From: Puia dinghuensis
Lineage (GTDB): Bacteria > Bacteroidota > Bacteroidia > Chitinophagales > Chitinophagaceae
Length of the DNA: 39,480 nt
Reading direction: 5' to 3'
Assembly (NCBI GenBank): GCA_026225275.1
Contig: JAMFSL010000168.1
Coordinates: forward strand, 1-39,480
Part shown: positions 25,185 to 34,171 of the stretch, piece by piece
How the letters are laid out: every line of letters starts with the position of its first letter
Numbering within the stretch: position 1 is the stretch's first letter
The notes under the pieces: model-generated
The model's database searches: none
Told to the model about the DNA's origin: nothing
The model's input: only the letters and a program-made list of their open reading frames with translations
Made by a program: the position numbers and the translations under genes

Positions 25185-26372
25185 TGATAGCCGCAGTACA
25201 ATCACCTGGTGTCGGCCGATCGTCCCACGGAAAGGAGAAGCCGTCGTTCCGGCCGCCGCATCTTTCCACAGATCCCTGATGCTATGGCCGGCGGCGATAT
25301 GGTATGTCTTCCAGTCGACGTCCAGTTTTTTCTCCTGATCTCCGCGATTAAAGAGGCAGACAGCGGTATCCCCACCCTGCAGTGGCTTTACAAAAACCTC
25401 AAAGTCTTCTTTGATCTCCACCCGGTATCCCTGCCGTCCCAGTGCGTCCTGGTCGATGGCGATGAGATTTTTATTCGTCAGGATGCTCTTCGTCGCGGCA
25501 GACATGCTCCGCAGATCATTGCCCGCCATCAGCGGCGCCGCCAGCATGCACCAGAGTGAGAAATGCGACTTTTCCTCCTCCGTCGTCAGCACGCCATTGC
25601 CTACTTCCAGCATATCGGGGTCATTCCAGTGGCCGGGACCTGCATATTTCTCCAGTCCGTTTTGCAAGTCCAGGTTGCCTAGGACACTGCCGCCATAGGC
25701 CGAACCATTCCCCGCTTCCATATAGCTCCATTGATTGCCGATATCGCCGCAGCTACGCCATAAATGACCGACGTCCTGCGCCCATTGCCACGGCTTGTTC
25801 GATCCCCATTCACACAGGCTAAAGACGATAGGCCTGCCTGCCTGATACAAAGCATTCCTCATCAGCGTATACGACGACTGCGCGTTCTGGCCCTGCAATG
25901 TATTGCACCAGTCTTCCTTCAGGTAATCCACCCCCCAGGCCGCATATTGTCTGGCATCTTCATACTCATAGCCCAGGCTGGCCGGCCGGCCCGCACAGGT
26001 CTTTGTGCCCGCGCAGGTATAGATACCGAACTTCAGCCCTCTGGAATGGATATAATCCGCCAGCGCCTTGATCCCATGCGGAAATTTTACCGGATCAGCC
26101 AGGATATGGCCGGCGCTGTCCCTGCTCACCTGCCAGCAATCATCTATTACGATATATTGATACCCCGCCTGCTGCATGCCCGAGGCAACCATTGCATCGG
26201 CTACCTCCATGATGACCTTTTCATTGATGCCATCGCAGGCGAATTTATTCCAGCTGTTCCAACCCATCGGCGGAGTTTGCGCAAGGTTTTCGAATTTTTG
26301 AGCGTGTACAGGCGAGATATTAAAAAAGGCGATGCAGCAAAGCATCGCCCATTGAATGCAGATTTGACGCAT
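25179..26372 (-). CDS. GH27 alpha-galactosidase, exported
   Basis: A 397-residue glycoside hydrolase family 27 enzyme with a signal peptide (to PVHA, residue 24). TPPMGWNSWN (33-42) is the family start. D154 in YLKEDWC is the expected nucleophile and D210 in WRSCGDI the acid/base. C46/C79 and C120/C156 lie where family disulfides form. It should remove terminal alpha-galactose from oligosaccharides such as raffinose-type sugars or galactomannan fragments, in the periplasm. It begins 22 bases after the SnoaL-like gene stop, so the two are an operon. The operon is divergent from the SusC/SusD pair, a typical PUL arrangement. An alpha-N-acetylgalactosaminidase is the main alternative. Confidence 0.95.
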   Translation of the reverse strand: MRQICIQWAMLCCIAFFNISPVHAQKFENLAQTPPMGWNSWNKFACDGINEKVIMEVADAMVASGMQQAGYQYIVIDDCWQVSRDSAGHILADPVKFPHGIKALADYIHSRGLKFGIYTCAGTKTCAGRPASLGYEYEDARQYAAWGVDYLKEDWCNTLQGQNAQSSYTLMRNALYQAGRPIVFSLCEWGSNKPWQWAQDVGHLWRSCGDIGNQWSYMEAGNGSAYGGSVLGNLDLQNGLEKYAGPGHWNDPDMLEVGNGVLTTEEEKSHFSLWCMLAAPLMAGNDLRSMSAATKSILTNKNLIAIDQDALGRQGYRVEIKEDFEVFVKPLQGGDTAVCLFNRGDQEKKLDVDWKTYHIAAGHSIRDLWKDAAAGTTASPFRGTIGRHQVIVLRLSH

Positions 26373-26394
26373 AAGTAGTTAGTGTGTTTGCATG

Positions 26395-26772
26395 TTACAT
26401 CAGGAACTGTTCAGAAACAACCTTGCCATCCTTGACATGATAGATGCAAAGTTCTGTCATCTTCATGCGGCCACGACCTTTCATGGTCATGTCCATCATG
26501 ATCGTCAGCGCGAAGGAATTGTCCGAGACAAGGGGGTCGGAGACTTCGATGCCGTGGCTGTCTTCAACCATGGACTCCCATTTTTTCCCTTTTTCCTTAA
26601 TGGCATCCAGGCCATGGGTCTCTTTTTCGAAGTCCGGGGTGCCATGCGGTTCAATGCTGACCGCATCCCCGGCATACAATTCATCCTGGGCCTTTTCGAA
26701 AGCGCCTTTGCGGCAAAGCTCGACGAGACGGTTGGCAATCTCAACCGTCGGCATAGTAGTGACTGTTGACAT
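26395..26772 (-). CDS. SnoaL-like (NTF2 fold) protein
   Basis: A 125-residue protein with the profile of the SnoaL/NTF2-like superfamily: an N-terminal helix pair (IANRLVELCRKGAFEKAQDELYAGD), an acidic central segment with a conserved HG (EPHGTPDFEKETHGLDAI) and a C-terminal beta-hairpin (MTELCIYHVKDGKVVSEQF). Members are isomerases, hydrolases or simple ligand-binding proteins; nothing here fixes an activity. There is no signal peptide. It is first in an operon with GH27. Its start faces the SusC gene across 197 bases, where I see no perfect -33/-7 pair. Confidence 0.88.
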   Translation of the reverse strand: MSTVTTMPTVEIANRLVELCRKGAFEKAQDELYAGDAVSIEPHGTPDFEKETHGLDAIKEKGKKWESMVEDSHGIEVSDPLVSDNSFALTIMMDMTMKGRGRMKMTELCIYHVKDGKVVSEQFLM

Positions 26773-26969
26773 AAAAAATGGTTTTCATGAAAGTTATGAA
26801 AATTCTTGCGAATAGCCCTCCAATCAACTAAGTAATAAGTTAGTTCCTACGATCAATATCGGTGCAGCAATGGTTAAAAACCAATAATATCATTTTGTTA
26901 TAATACTTCAAATTTGGCCTGCCTGCCCATACTGCAATAATTATTTCAAACAAACCAAAAACTACGCTT

Positions 26970-29900
26970 ATGAGATGCACTGTCCTCACGGCCATGCTTT
27001 CTTTTGCCCTTTGCGTCCTGTTCCTTCCTTCCATGGGACAGACCATCAAGCTGCCAGGGAAAGTCCTGGACGAAAAAGGCGATCCCGTTCCGGGCGCCAC
27101 TATCCGATTTAAAGATCAACGCGGCGGCGTCATCAGCAATGATGACGGCACATTTACCATTACGTCTCCGCTGAAAGGCATCGTCATTATTTCCGCCCTC
27201 GGTTTTACCGATAAAGAAGTCGACATGACTGGTCTCACCACGCTGAGCGTGACCCTCATAAAGGCCAACAAAGAACTCGATGAGGTCGTCGTCACTGCCT
27301 ATGGCATCAAGCGTGCGAAGAATACCTTGCCTTATGCTGCGCAGACCATCAGCGGGGATGAGGCCAACAAAGTTCGGGTCACCAACATCTCTGCCGGTCT
27401 TTCGGGTAAGGTGTCCGGTTTGCAGATCATTCAGAACAACGAGATCGGCGGATCCGTGAATGTTGTTATTCGCGGGGTAAAATCCCTGGAAGGTAACAAT
27501 CAGGCTTTATTCGTGATCGACGGGGTGCCCTTCGACAATACGACCCCCACCTCGAATACCACTCCGCAAGTCCCCGGTCCCAGCACCCAGAACAGCGGCC
27601 AGGGCGGTTATGACTTCGGCAATGCCGCCAGCGATATCAACCCCGATGACATCGAGACCATCACTGTCCTCAAAGGCGCAGCCGCCAGCGCACTCTATGG
27701 TTCCCGCGCCGCCAACGGCGTCGTCATGATCACCACGAAAAAAGGCAGGTCCGGCACGCATATTACGGCGAACGCCGGTATGACCGTCGGACGCATCGAC
27801 AAATCGACCTTCGTCAAGATCCAGAATCAATATGGCGCAGGCCGCTCGGACTATTTTGCCAATCCCACGGGCACGAACACCGGATTCGTCTATGTCGCCA
27901 ACATCTTCGGCAGCGGCAGCCCCGGCTTCACCACCAATACGACCGCACCCCGCAGCTGGGGACCTGCCTTCAACAAGAACCTGCTGATCTATCAGTATGA
28001 TGCCTTCGACCCCAGCAGCCCTACTTATGAGAAGGCAACACCCTGGGTCGCCGGCGCACATGGACCCGCCTATTTTTATCAAACCGCTATCAGCAATAAC
28101 AACAGCGTATTCCTAGACGGCGCGAATGCCAACGGCAGTTTCAAACTGGGTTATACCCGCACGAATGACAGGGGCGATATGCCTAACAGTACAGTCACCC
28201 GCAACCAGTTCACTTTCGCGTCGACATACAAGATTGTGGATCGGCTGACGATTTCGGGCTCTGCCAATTATTATGCGGACAACGCGCTGGGCCGCTATTC
28301 CACTGGCTACGACGCCCAGCGTAACCCTAATGTCATCTTCCGTCAATACGGCGAGACCAATGTGGATTTCAAACAACAGAAGGCAGACTATTTCCGGCAT
28401 TACCAAAACATCACCTGGAACTGGACTGCCCCAACCACGCCCGGTGGCCTGACAGCCGACTTTTATAACAATGTTTATTGGAGCGCCTATCAGAACTATG
28501 AGGATGATAATCGCGGCCGCTTCTTCGGGAATGTCGCGCTTAATTATGCGGCTACCAACTGGCTCAATATCATGGCCCGTGTAGCCGTCGACGAATATAA
28601 TATGTTCGAGGAAGAAAGATCCGCAGTGGGCAGTGAAGGCGGCGTAGCCGGTTCCTATTACCGCCGGACCAACTCCAGTTTCAGCGAGATCAACTATGAC
28701 CTGCTGGCTACCGGCACCCACCAGCTGAACCCGAATTTAAAGTTGAACGAACTGCTCGGGATCAATATTCGGAAAGATAACAATTCCTCCATTTATGCAT
28801 CGACGAATCAAGGCCTGGTCATCCCACTGCTCTATTCCATCAGCAATTCCGCCGTTGCCCCTAACCCTCCTTACGAAGCACAATCCGCACAGGTGGTAGA
28901 CGGTTACTTTGCCGGCGCTACCCTGACCTATAAGGATTTCCTCAGCCTGGACGGAACCTTCCGCCGGGACATCAGCAGCACGCTGCCTGTTAATTCCAAT
29001 GCCTTCAACTATTATGGCATTTCGGGCAGCTGGATCTTCTTCCAGCACCTGAAGAATATGCCCTGGCTGTCATCCGGTAAGCTGCGCGCCAACTATGCTA
29101 CCGTAGGTAACAGCGCGCCGGTGCAGTCGACTTATGATCAGTATACAGTCAATACGAACCTGGCTACGACTGCGGGAACCAGCTATATATATTCCCTGCC
29201 GACCCAGAAAGCCAACAACGAGCTGGTGCCCGAACGGACCAATAGCGAAGAGGCCGGTCTGGAGATCGCCTTTTTGAAGAATCGGCTCGGTTTGGATGGA
29301 TCCTTCTATCACACCAATTCGATCAACCAGATCGTTCCGACACAGGTCTCCAACGCCACCGGTTACGAAAGTAAATTTGTCAATGCCGGCAATATCCGCA
29401 ACCAGGGCGTTGAGCTGTCTCTCTTCGGTACGCCCATTCAGACCAGGAATTTCTCCTGGGACGTCAATGTCAACTGGACCCGCAACCGGAATAAAGTCCT
29501 GTCCCTGAAGAACGGGTTGAATAACATTGTACTCGGCAGCTTCCAGGGCAGCGTTACGCTGAATGCGACAGTCGGCAAACCCTACGGCGTGCTGGAAAGC
29601 GGTACTTATGTCTTTACCAACGGCCAACGCACCGTCTATTCTACAGGCGCCAGCGCAGGCCTTTATGAGGTATCCCCCAATACTAATTCGCCCATCGGCA
29701 ATGTCAATCCTAACTGGATCGGCGGCATCACCAACACCTTCCGTTATAAGGCCTTCAGTCTGTCCTTCCTGATTGATGTACGGCAAGGCGGCAATGTCTT
29801 CAGCCTCGACCAGTACTATGCCCAGATGTCGGGTCTCTTATCTATCACGACAGGGCTCAATGATCTCGGCCATCCCAAACGCGATTCTCTGGATCAGGGT

Positions 29901-30260
29901 GGGGGCGTCATTTATCCCGGTGTTACACCCGATGGAAAGAAAAATACGATCCGTGCGACCGTTTTCTCCTCGACATCCACGGTATATCCTCAATCGAAAT
30001 ATGCTTACGATGCCAGCTATATCAAATTGCGCGAAACTTCGCTGACTTACCACCTGCCGGAGAAGACCCTGGGCGGTGCTCAAAGCTGGCTCAAAGGCGT
30101 AGATCTCTCGCTGATTGGCCGCAATCTCTGGCTGATTCACAAGAACCTGCCGATGGCTGACCCCGAGGACAATTTCTCCGCAGGCAATATACAAGGGTAT
30201 CAGAGCGGCGCCTATCCGACCGTCCGTAGCCTGGGCTTAAACCTGAAATTAAAATTTTAA
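26970..30260 (+). CDS. SusC/RagA-family TonB-dependent outer-membrane transporter
   Basis: A 1096-residue protein. The signal peptide (to LPSMG, about residue 22) is followed by a carboxypeptidase-regulatory-like domain (about 27-105), a TonB-box-like region and LDEVVVTAYGIKR (107-119), then the plug domain with VIRGVKSLEGNNQALFVIDGVP and ITVLKGAAASALYGSRAANGVVMITTKKG. The rest is a 22-strand barrel ending LGLNLKLKF. It imports an oligosaccharide or other large ligand captured by the SusD-like lipoprotein, driven by TonB-ExbBD. It begins an operon with susD (10-base gap). The substrate is unproven; the divergent alpha-galactosidase suggests galactosides. Confidence 0.97.
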   Translation: MRCTVLTAMLSFALCVLFLPSMGQTIKLPGKVLDEKGDPVPGATIRFKDQRGGVISNDDGTFTITSPLKGIVIISALGFTDKEVDMTGLTTLSVTLIKANKELDEVVVTAYGIKRAKNTLPYAAQTISGDEANKVRVTNISAGLSGKVSGLQIIQNNEIGGSVNVVIRGVKSLEGNNQALFVIDGVPFDNTTPTSNTTPQVPGPSTQNSGQGGYDFGNAASDINPDDIETITVLKGAAASALYGSRAANGVVMITTKKGRSGTHITANAGMTVGRIDKSTFVKIQNQYGAGRSDYFANPTGTNTGFVYVANIFGSGSPGFTTNTTAPRSWGPAFNKNLLIYQYDAFDPSSPTYEKATPWVAGAHGPAYFYQTAISNNNSVFLDGANANGSFKLGYTRTNDRGDMPNSTVTRNQFTFASTYKIVDRLTISGSANYYADNALGRYSTGYDAQRNPNVIFRQYGETNVDFKQQKADYFRHYQNITWNWTAPTTPGGLTADFYNNVYWSAYQNYEDDNRGRFFGNVALNYAATNWLNIMARVAVDEYNMFEEERSAVGSEGGVAGSYYRRTNSSFSEINYDLLATGTHQLNPNLKLNELLGINIRKDNNSSIYASTNQGLVIPLLYSISNSAVAPNPPYEAQSAQVVDGYFAGATLTYKDFLSLDGTFRRDISSTLPVNSNAFNYYGISGSWIFFQHLKNMPWLSSGKLRANYATVGNSAPVQSTYDQYTVNTNLATTAGTSYIYSLPTQKANNELVPERTNSEEAGLEIAFLKNRLGLDGSFYHTNSINQIVPTQVSNATGYESKFVNAGNIRNQGVELSLFGTPIQTRNFSWDVNVNWTRNRNKVLSLKNGLNNIVLGSFQGSVTLNATVGKPYGVLESGTYVFTNGQRTVYSTGASAGLYEVSPNTNSPIGNVNPNWIGGITNTFRYKAFSLSFLIDVRQGGNVFSLDQYYAQMSGLLSITTGLNDLGHPKRDSLDQGGGVIYPGVTPDGKKNTIRATVFSSTSTVYPQSKYAYDASYIKLRETSLTYHLPEKTLGGAQSWLKGVDLSLIGRNLWLIHKNLPMADPEDNFSAGNIQGYQSGAYPTVRSLGLNLKLKF

Positions 30261-30270
30261 ACAACCCAAC

Positions 30271-31719
30271 ATGAAGAAGATATTTCTTTTCATTTTACCG
30301 GTCTCCTTGTTGCTGGGCGCCTGTACCAAGGACATCTCGAGCTATAACGGCAATTCGAAACAGCCGACGACCGTTCCGGCCGGACCATTATTCACCTATG
30401 CTGAGTATTGGCTAAACGACGCGCTCGCCGATTGCGGCGCATACAATAATATTTTCCGGCATATTGTCGAGTACTGGTCGCAGGCTACCAATGAGGATGT
30501 GGCGCAGTACAATTTCAACCTTTATAATGTCCCTGACAACTGGTGGCAGCATTTGTATGTCAATGTGTTGTCCAACTTCCACGCCAGCGATAGCATCCTG
30601 TCCCAGGACAAGACCGATCTACCCGCCACAGTCGCCAACGAGCGGGCGATCATCGATGTGCTGGAAGTGTATACCTTCAATACGCTGGTGAACTCCTTTG
30701 GCAATGTCCCCTATAGCCAGGCGCTGAATTCCAACAATCTGACGCCTGTATTCGATGATGCCAAGACCATCCAGGCCGATCTGCTGGCCCGGCTGACCAC
30801 CGATCTCAGCAACATGACCGCAGCCAACCCCAGCTTTACCGCCACACAGGATTTGTTGTATGGCGGCAATGTCGCCAGCTGGATTGCCCTGGCCAATTCG
30901 CTGAAGATCCAAATAGCCATGACCCTGGCCGATGTAGACAATACTACCGCCCAGACGGTGATGGAGGCATCCAACAGCGCGGCCTTCCAGTCCACCGCCA
31001 CGGATGCTGTCTGGTCGTCATTCACGACAGCATACCCTAATCCACTTTACACCAACCTGGTGTTGTCCGGCCGTACCGATTACCTGGCCTGCCAGACGTT
31101 GATGAATTACCTCACGACTATGAACGACCCCCGGCTGCCCACTTTCTTCGCAACAAATACCAGCGGCATGTATGTCGGATCGCCCATCGGACTGCAGGAG
31201 GCTTCTACAGGCGCCTTTTCCAAGCCCGGTGCGATATTTTATACAGCGACTTGCCCGTATGTGTTCATGGATTATATGAACATGGAGTTCTATCGCGCCG
31301 AAGCCATCGAGAGAGGTTATAATGTCCCCGGCACCGCTGAACAGCATTATGACAGTGCCATTGCCCTTTCCATCAGGTATTATGGCGGCACCAATGCACA
31401 GGCGCAGGCTTATCTGGCTCAGCCAAGCGTGGCCTACAGCACGGCAGGCGGCGGCACATGGACCTGGCGGCAGAAGATCGGGTTCCAGAAATGGCTGGCC
31501 CTCTATGGTCGGGGGATGGATAGCTATACCGAGCTGCGCCGTTTCGACTGGCCGACGATGGTGCCACCGGTGGGTGCGATATCCGGTTTTCCTTATCGGA
31601 TGACTTATCCTGCGACTACGGTTTCAGAGCAGGTATTGAATCCCGTGAACTACGCGCAGGCAGCTGCGGCTATTGGTGGGGATTTGGTATCGACCAAATT
31701 ATATTGGGACGTTAATTAA
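30271..31719 (+). CDS. SusD/RagB-family surface lipoprotein
   Basis: A 482-residue lipoprotein: the lipobox LLGAC places the lipidated cysteine at C18. The helical SusD fold is visible in the N-terminal half, with TPVFDDAKTIQADLLARLTTDLSN typical of the tetratricopeptide-like core. The sequence seems nearer the SusD-like_2 group than classical starch SusD. It caps the SusC channel on the cell surface and binds the substrate. It directly follows SusC and ends the operon at a strong terminator. Confidence 0.95.
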   Translation: MKKIFLFILPVSLLLGACTKDISSYNGNSKQPTTVPAGPLFTYAEYWLNDALADCGAYNNIFRHIVEYWSQATNEDVAQYNFNLYNVPDNWWQHLYVNVLSNFHASDSILSQDKTDLPATVANERAIIDVLEVYTFNTLVNSFGNVPYSQALNSNNLTPVFDDAKTIQADLLARLTTDLSNMTAANPSFTATQDLLYGGNVASWIALANSLKIQIAMTLADVDNTTAQTVMEASNSAAFQSTATDAVWSSFTTAYPNPLYTNLVLSGRTDYLACQTLMNYLTTMNDPRLPTFFATNTSGMYVGSPIGLQEASTGAFSKPGAIFYTATCPYVFMDYMNMEFYRAEAIERGYNVPGTAEQHYDSAIALSIRYYGGTNAQAQAYLAQPSVAYSTAGGGTWTWRQKIGFQKWLALYGRGMDSYTELRRFDWPTMVPPVGAISGFPYRMTYPATTVSEQVLNPVNYAQAAAAIGGDLVSTKLYWDVN

Positions 31720-31739
31720 ATCTATGCAGTGGTTTTGCT

Positions 31740-31770
31740 GTCCGGCCGCCCTTGGGCCGGACTTTTTTTT
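31740..31770 (+). terminator. Rho-independent terminator of the susCD operon
   Basis: GTCCGGCC pairs with GGCCGGAC across a 7-base loop and is followed by eight T. Confidence 0.95.
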
Positions 31771-31790
31771 GCATCGGTATTTCGAGGCGC

Positions 31791-32024
31791 CTATCCCCGG
31801 TTCAAAAAGATTTCCCGGATAGATTGGTCCCAATGCTGCTTGGCTTTTGCCTGGTCAGTCGTACCACGGTCAAAGTCCCAAAATCGCGCTTCGGGCGAAC
31901 TGCAATGATAAGTGATTTCACTATTGCCATGATCGGTAGCGTACATCTGGCATCCACAGATAGCGCATACTAAAGCGCTGGAGGAAGACGGAGCCTGGCT
32001 CGTCGATTCTTGTAGAGATTGCAT
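31791..32024 (-). CDS. Small cysteine-rich protein of unknown function (77 aa)
   Basis: Polar, Ser/Gln-rich N-terminus, then CAICGC (C20, C23, C25) and, 15 residues on, HC (H40, C41), a plausible zinc ribbon-like site. It is followed by ARFWDFDRGTTDQAKAKQHW, in which Trp, Phe and Asp look conserved. Starts at the ATG at 32024. No signal peptide. I recognise the general look from small uncharacterised proteins in this phylum but know no function. It stands alone between susD and the sugar dehydrogenase. Confidence 0.65.
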   Translation of the reverse strand: MQSLQESTSQAPSSSSALVCAICGCQMYATDHGNSEITYHCSSPEARFWDFDRGTTDQAKAKQHWDQSIREIFLNRG

Positions 32025-32160
32025 GATAAAATAATTATAAAGGGTCTACGGTTAAATTTCAGGGTATGGCAAGCAACCTCTTATTCAATCATTTACACAA
32101 AAAGCAAACAAATTTAATCATTTTCCGGCTTTTCTCCAAGCCCCTGGAGGGCGAGGCGAC

Positions 32161-33933
32161 CTATTCCACCAGCACTTTTTGGGTCAGCACCTGTACGCCC
32201 GCCCCATTGAAGAGCCGCAAAACATAAACGCCCGGCTGGCATCCGGATATATTCAAGGAAAAGTTATCATCATATGCCTGCTGGCTCAATATCAGTTGCC
32301 CGGTGATCGTCATCAATTGCGCCAGTAAGGGCTTGCGTTGTCTGTCGCCGCCCTGCACATACAGCATGCCGTGGGCAGGGTTGGGTCGAACGACAGGAGG
32401 CTGAACGGGCGCGGCCGGTGACTGGGGAGGTGTTTTGTACATGCTGTCGGGCAGCGCCAGCGTTGTCAGATAAACCATCCGGAGGATAAATCCGAGATCG
32501 GGCGAGGCAATATTATTTCCGATGGTGCCTGTCGTGCCCAGCGTACAGCAGGAGTTATCCACTGCCACGAACAGCGTGTCCCCCGTAGGCGCTGCCGTAA
32601 TATTCCGCAGCCGGTAGCCGGCCAGATAATGCAGTGTATCCGTGGGATTCACCGTACTATCGATGCTGAGGCCATCCGCCTTGAGTTTGATGCGGAACAA
32701 TCCATTCTTCAGCGATGGGATCAGTAGTGAATTATTCCAGCCGGGAATTGCCGAGGCGCCGTACCAGAAGATCGATGAAGGCGCTATCGTCGGCCAGTGC
32801 ATATTACCGAGAACGCCGGATGCCTTGTTGTCATTGCGGTCCCAATTATAAAAAGCAAAGATCGGACTCACCAGCGTCGTCGGCGTCGAATCGCAAAAAC
32901 CAGATTCGCTGATCACTGACTTACCCGCCAGGTACATCGTATCATTCAAAAAAGAGGAATAGTTATCGTCACACAGCCCGGCTACCTTGGGCCAACCATA
33001 ATTGCTATGGGGCAGAATGATGTTGACCTCGTCGTCAGACTGGTCTCCGTGCTCACTACTATATAAAATGTACGATGCCCCGCCGTCCATCGTTCCAAAG
33101 TCAAGGCCCTGTGGATTGCGGTGGCCGAAAGAATAGATGGGGGTTTTTGCCGAACCGGCCGCTCCGGCGGGAAAGGGGTTATCAGCGGGGATCCATTGCT
33201 GGGGCCCCGCGGGCTGGCTGAGGTCCGGCTGGGTATTCAGTCTTAGCACCTTTCCTTCGATGACGGTGGTATCCTGCGCATAATTGGGACGGTCGACATT
33301 CGCCAGGTTGCCCGCGCCCATATCGCCGATGGTATAATACAGATGATAATTGCCATCGCCTTCCGGTACAGGACTGATCCGCAACCGGCCGGAATTATGA
33401 TCGTTGCTTCCATCCAGCCCCGATATGACATCATCCATATAGGTCAGCGTGCCATTGGCGCTGTTATATTGATAGCGGACGATTTTGGTATTATAGCTGC
33501 AATAGGTGCCCCCGCTGCCTGTAGAACATCCGATCAGATGATAAACATAGGCAATATATACCCAGGGCTTGCCCGTATAGAATCCCGGATGGATAGCCAG
33601 GCCCATCAGGCCACCCTGCGGCCATGGATTGGCGGTAGCCGCCGTAAAGTCTTTGAGGCTGTTCATGTCCAGCACCACTCTGGCGCCCTTGTTGCCGGGA
33701 TGGATCTTCCAGATCTTATAGTCATGGGAAGCCGTTACCCATAAGGAATCATCCGGTCCATAGACGACTTCCCAGGGTGAGTTCATTCCTGTCGAGCCGG
33801 TGGCCGGATACAACGTATCAATTTTAAATGACTGATTATACCAGGTTACCGTGGATTGAGCGGATAATGGAATAGAGGAGGTAAGGCACAGGCAGGCGAA
33901 CAGGCACAACAGATAAGGTCGACTGTTTTTCAT
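32161..33933 (-). CDS. T9SS-exported PQQ-dependent sugar dehydrogenase-like protein
   Basis: A 590-residue protein. Signal peptide to SIPLSA (about 25). Residues 45-480 are a glucose/sorbosone dehydrogenase beta-propeller: NSPWEVVYGPDDSLWVT, GGLMGLAIHPGF, FGHRNPQGLDF and SSEHGDQSDDEVNIILPHSNYGWP are family motifs. Residues about 515-590, after a Pro-rich linker (TPPQSPAAPVQPPVVRPNPAHG), form the type IX secretion C-terminal sorting domain, so the protein is exported to or anchored at the cell surface. Oxidation of aldose sugars with PQQ is the family reaction; substrate unknown. Confidence 0.92.
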   Translation of the reverse strand: MKNSRPYLLCLFACLCLTSSIPLSAQSTVTWYNQSFKIDTLYPATGSTGMNSPWEVVYGPDDSLWVTASHDYKIWKIHPGNKGARVVLDMNSLKDFTAATANPWPQGGLMGLAIHPGFYTGKPWVYIAYVYHLIGCSTGSGGTYCSYNTKIVRYQYNSANGTLTYMDDVISGLDGSNDHNSGRLRISPVPEGDGNYHLYYTIGDMGAGNLANVDRPNYAQDTTVIEGKVLRLNTQPDLSQPAGPQQWIPADNPFPAGAAGSAKTPIYSFGHRNPQGLDFGTMDGGASYILYSSEHGDQSDDEVNIILPHSNYGWPKVAGLCDDNYSSFLNDTMYLAGKSVISESGFCDSTPTTLVSPIFAFYNWDRNDNKASGVLGNMHWPTIAPSSIFWYGASAIPGWNNSLLIPSLKNGLFRIKLKADGLSIDSTVNPTDTLHYLAGYRLRNITAAPTGDTLFVAVDNSCCTLGTTGTIGNNIASPDLGFILRMVYLTTLALPDSMYKTPPQSPAAPVQPPVVRPNPAHGMLYVQGGDRQRKPLLAQLMTITGQLILSQQAYDDNFSLNISGCQPGVYVLRLFNGAGVQVLTQKVLVE

Positions 33934-34048
33934 GTATTGGATTAAAGTCTGACGGCTAAAGGCCTCAGAGGGCCAGCTTAAAACAAAATAATATATAATT
34001 ACTTAGATTTGAAATAGTAGATTCCCCCTAAACGCTTGTAATATTACG

Positions 34049-34080
34049 ATTGCTACCTACCGGAATTGGCAGTACCTTTA
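34049..34080 (+). promoter_or_regulatory. Possible promoter of the 782-aa T9SS protein gene
   Basis: ATTG (34049-34052), 20 bases, then TACCTTTA (34073-34080) resemble TTTG-N19/20-TAnnTTTG with one mismatch in each box. Predicted leader about 85 nt. The rest of the 238-base gap shows no stronger match. Confidence 0.35.
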
Positions 34081-34171
34081 TATAATTGTTTCCGTTTAAG
34101 GTGACGCAAACGGTTACAATTTCGGTCACAGACCGTACTAATCCGATAACCCTTGAAAATGGTATCGACCC

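Noticed and set aside
26826-26845. Inverted repeat AACTAA...TTAGTT between SnoaL-like and SusC genes as an operator
   Set aside because: Only six base pairs per arm in A/T-rich DNA; expected by chance.
29070-29786. Minus-strand reading frame opposite SusC
   Set aside because: Antisense shadow within the barrel-coding part of SusC.
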